Part shown: in pieces, positions 9,362-11,411 of the stretch | Layout of the letters: each line of letters starts with the position of its first letter | Numbering within the stretch: position 1 is the first letter of the stretch | Source of the DNA: Isotricha intestinalis | Taxonomy: Eukaryota; Ciliophora; Litostomatea; Vestibuliferida; Isotrichidae | Assembly (NCBI GenBank): GCA_023807065.1 | Contig: JAJJLU010001034.1 | Span: 1-11,411 of the forward strand | Direction of reading: 5' to 3' | DNA: 11,411 nucleotides | Notes under the pieces: generated by a model | Told to the model about the DNA's origin: nothing | The model's input: the letters and a program-made list of their open reading frames with translations, nothing else | The model's database searches: none | Program-made: the position numbers and the translations under genes

Positions 9362-9752
9362 AGAAAATCAAATAAAATCAAAAATTTAAATTTTATTTTT
9401 TATAAATTTATTTAATAAATTTGAAATTATTGTCCTGTGGTTTAATAAATCAAAATTTTTTAATTTAATTAATTAATAAAATATATTTAAACATTATTCT
9501 CTTTTTAAAATATTATTTTTAATTTTTTAAGGAACTTTTGATTTGGAAAAAGAAAAAATAATAAAGTCAATTAATTAGTTATATTAATTAAATGAAATAT
9601 ACTTTTCCATCAAAAGATAAAGATTTAGGAATTATATTAAAAAAAAATTTTCAAATTATAAATAAAGGATGATTTGAAATTTAAATATTTTATATATTTT
9701 TTTTCTAAAGTTTTTTTATATTATATTTAAAACATTTTTAAATCATAGTTTC
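9362..9752. other. Gene-free spacer between convergent genes, with a tiny ORF
   Basis: This 391-base stretch separates the 3' ends of the EED gene and the zinc-knuckle gene. It is mostly A/T, with two islands of more mixed sequence: 9430-9445 (TTGTCCTGTGGTTTAA) and 9530-9672. The second holds an inverted repeat (separate entry) and a 26-codon ORF from ATG 9592 to TGA 9670, encoding MKYTFPSKDKDLGIILKKNF and six more residues. The ORF ends in TGA, unlike every intact gene here, and has no recognisable product; it may be a decayed gene fragment, part of an RNA, or chance. No tRNA or known small RNA was recognised. Confidence 0.4.
9535..9616. repeat. Imperfect inverted repeat / potential hairpin
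   Basis: The left arm CTTTTGATTTGGAAAAAG (9535-9552) pairs with the right arm CTTTTCCATCAAAAG (9602-9616). This gives eight pairs, a two-base TT bulge, six pairs, a bulged A and a closing G-C, around a 49-base loop. The arms contain G and C, so the pairing is less trivial than the A/T-only palindromes common in this window. It could be a stem of a transcript, a decayed terminal repeat or chance. Confidence 0.4.
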
Positions 9753-10631
9753 TTATTCATGATGACGATGTTTTTTTTTATAATAATTTCTCTCTTTATT
9801 TCTACTTCTACTTTTACTTTCACTATGATTTCTTTTATTTCTACTTCTACTTCTCTTTTTAAAATAATATTTTTTTAAATTTTCATATGAACTTTCATCA
9901 GATGAATTTTCTCTTTTATTATTTAAATTTTTAGGATAATCATCTTCATATTTTTTATCATTTTTATAATACTCTTTATAATATTCTCGATAATAATTTC
10001 TATAATATTCTTTGTAATAATCTCTATCAAATTCTCTATAATTATTATTTTCATATTCTTTATAATAATCTTTATTACTTTTATAATTATCTTTATAATA
10101 AAAATCTTTTGAGTCTTTAACATTACTTTTAATATATTTTTTAATATATTCCTTTCCATAATCTTTATTACTTTCTTTATTATTATCCTTATAAATATCT
10201 TTATTATAATTTTTAATATATTCCTCAGTATTTTTTTTATTAATTTCTTTTTCCACATCACTTTCTAAAAATCTAAATTAAAAAAAAATACAATTACCTT
10301 TTTTCTTTTTTTTTAAAATAAATTTATTTCTACATTGATAAGGTAAATGACCAGTATAATTACAAATAGGACAAACAACACTTCCAATTCCATTTATTTT
10401 TTCAATATCGTTATCATCATTAATATTATTATTTGAATTTGAAGAAAGATAATTTGGTTGTTTGATTGATTCCCATACTGAATGAGTATTATTTGCATAA
10501 TTTGTATATAATCTATTATTTGGATTCACTGGCTCATTTGAACTAAAAATATTTCTTGCTTCATAATAACTTATTCTGTCATAAAAGTCATCTGATACTT
10601 TTTTATCGTTTTTATATTTTGGACCTATCAT
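9753..10631 (-). CDS. CCHC zinc-knuckle protein with RS-rich tail, two exons
   Basis: I read this as one gene: exon 1 10631-10298, intron 10297-10265, exon 2 10264-9753, giving 281 residues. Unspliced, exon 1 would stop after 117 residues and exon 2 would lack an ATG in frame near its start; splicing joins the frames as KKKKK-ESDVEKEIN. Exon 1 carries a CX2CX4HX4C zinc knuckle (Cys87, Cys90, His95, Cys100) in the context CPICNYTGHLPYQCRN, which resembles the knuckle of SREK1IP1-like splicing-associated proteins (GY-x-GHL-x-F-x-CRN). Exon 2 is Lys/Asp/Tyr/Asn-rich with repeated YYKEY/YYREY units in its middle, then an Arg/Ser tail (KKRSRSRNKRNHSESKSRSR) ending KKKHRHHE. A nuclear RNA-binding or spliceosome-associated role follows from knuckle plus RS tail, but is inferred. 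The start is the first ATG at 10631, preceded by eight or more A. Stop is TAA. The gene converges on EED. Confidence 0.8.
10265..10297 (-). other. 33-nt spliceosomal intron
   Basis: Read on the minus strand, the segment begins GTAATTG, continues as a T-rich tract and ends TTTTTAG. It interrupts the zinc-knuckle gene after the first base of a codon; its removal restores a 281-codon frame (334 + 512 nt). A second AG upstream, at 10274-10273, would give a 25-nt intron but leads at once to an in-frame TAG two codons on. The 33-nt length is a multiple of three but contains an in-frame TAA, so retention truncates the protein. Short T-rich introns of this size are typical of ciliates. Confidence 0.75.
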
Positions 10632-10873
10632 TTTTTTTTAAGAAAAAGATTTTATTTTTTTTTAAATTAATTTTTTTTTTTGTTTAATATATATTTATTC
10701 ATTTAAATTATGAAAAATTAATTTTTTGTTCATTTTTACCCCCTTTTTATTTTATAATTACTAAATAATAAAAAGATCTTTTTTTTAAATTAAATTTATA
10801 TTATTAGGAATATTAAAAGAATGAATAAAAACTAAATAAAAAATCATAATGATGAATATATAAATTCCTTTTA

Positions 10874-11230
10874 TTAAAGGCAATTATAAAAATCAGTACA
10901 TTGACAAAAAGAATTTTCATTTTTAACATAAGCAAAATTTTCTTGTCTATATTTTTCAATTTCATTTTTAATATTTTCAGGAATAATAAATTTCTTTATA
11001 ATAATATTTTCATAATTATTAACTTCATTTCCATTTGAATTTGTAGTTTTCATTTTTTTACTGAAAAGAGACTTAGGGATTATTTTATCAAATTGAAAAT
11101 TATGAGAAGCAAGCATTTGATAATAATTTCTTTTTTTAAATAAATTATTTATTGAAATTGTATCATATTCTCTTGGATTTATTTTAAAATTTTTATTAAG
11201 AGACATTTCATAATTTGAAGTTTGATTCAT
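10874..11230 (-). CDS. Small protein of unknown function next to the telomere
   Basis: This is a 118-residue protein I do not recognise. It begins MNQTSNYEMSLNKNFKINPR and has a polar body with a mixed hydrophobic segment (EYDTISINNLFKKRNYYQML, residues 21-40), a Ser/Asn/Lys linker around 58-72, a possible amphipathic helix at about 83-100 (IPENIKNEIEKYRQENFAY) and three cysteines at the C-terminus (109, 111, 117). No signal peptide, membrane segment or known motif. The ATG at 11230 is chosen because the only upstream extension begins with TTG. The stop is TAA. It is the terminal gene, reading away from the telomere with about 145 bases for promoter and leader. Codon use matches the other intact genes, so it is probably real; a further 3' exon cannot be excluded. 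Confidence 0.7.
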   Translation of the reverse strand: MNQTSNYEMSLNKNFKINPREYDTISINNLFKKRNYYQMLASHNFQFDKIIPKSLFSKKMKTTNSNGNEVNNYENIIIKKFIIPENIKNEIEKYRQENFAYVKNENSFCQCTDFYNCL

Positions 11231-11374
11231 TGTCAATTTTTTTATTTAAAATTTAATTTTATATTTTCTTTTTATATTTGAAAAAAAAAATAATTTAATT
11301 TTTAATTTTATTTAATTTATTTTTTTTTAAATAATTATCTAATATTTCAATTTCATTAATTATTATTCTTTTCT
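11231..11374. promoter_or_regulatory. Short subtelomeric spacer, presumed promoter of the last gene
   Basis: These 144 bases are nearly pure A/T with long T and A runs and lie between the telomere repeats and the start of the leftward terminal gene. They must contain that gene's promoter and 5' leader. No subtelomeric repeat family is visible. Confidence 0.45.
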
Positions 11375-11411
11375 TTGGGGATTGGGGATTGGGGATTGGG
11401 GATTGGGGATT
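11375..11411 (+). repeat. Telomeric repeat tract, (TTGGGGA)5 plus TT
   Basis: Five perfect 7-base units TTGGGGA followed by TT run to the window's last base. The G-rich strand reads 5' to 3' toward the end, which is the polarity of a chromosome terminus. The change from A/T-only sequence to repeat is abrupt. The unit differs from TTAGGG and from the TTGGGG and TTTTGGGG of model ciliates by an added A. The tract is cut by the window edge, so its true length is unknown. Confidence 0.92.

Noticed and set aside
9923..10261. 112-residue minus-strand ORF starting with ATG at 10261
   Set aside because: It is an Ile/Lys-only shadow of the Tyr/Lys/Asp-rich frame of exon 2, which carries the RS tail.
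10632..10873. A further 3' exon for the 118-residue gene using GT donors near its end
   Set aside because: Possible joins add only a short tail of arbitrary sequence and need a longer intron than the one supported here.

Overview
This is an extremely AT-rich, compact eukaryotic sequence that runs into a chromosome end. The right edge (11375-11411) is five tandem TTGGGGA units plus TT, with the G-rich strand pointing outward, which is telomere orientation. The last gene starts only about 145 bases inside it. Genes are packed 46 to about 390 bases apart on both strands. The one intron I can support is 33 nt. All six intact genes end in TAA, none has an in-frame TAA, TAG or TGA, and every Trp I checked is TGG, so the standard code is in use. 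A G4-type telomere, tiny intron, gene next to the telomere and coiled-coil or cytoskeletal gene content suggest a ciliate macronuclear chromosome. Standard code plus extreme AT content points to the litostome group, such as rumen ciliates. That assignment is an inference; another very AT-rich protist is possible.

Layout, left to right. 1-2594 (+): a decayed gene, open at the window's left edge, for a large single-pass membrane protein, broken by many stops and frame changes. 2824-4575 (+): an intact scaffold A subunit of protein phosphatase 2A (HEAT repeats). 4850-5935 (-) and 5982-7907 (+): two coiled-coil proteins read divergently from a 46-bp spacer; the second ends in a conserved-looking CASC/GFSKML block. 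8060-9361 (+): an EED/ESC WD40 protein, the histone-reader subunit of Polycomb repressive complex 2, with the methyl-lysine aromatic cage apparently kept. 9362-9752: a gene-free spacer with an inverted repeat and a 26-codon ORF. 9753-10631 (-): a two-exon CCHC zinc-knuckle protein with an Arg/Ser-rich tail, probably linked to splicing. 10874-11230 (-): a 118-residue protein I do not recognise. 11231-11374: AT-rich subtelomeric spacer, then the telomere.

The genes do not form one pathway. They are housekeeping or regulatory genes (phosphatase scaffold, chromatin silencing, RNA processing) plus two probable cytoskeletal proteins. The points most worth a second look are the telomere repeat, the cage-bearing EED, the micro-intron with two in-phase-different acceptors, and the decayed membrane-protein gene whose stops are mostly TAA.
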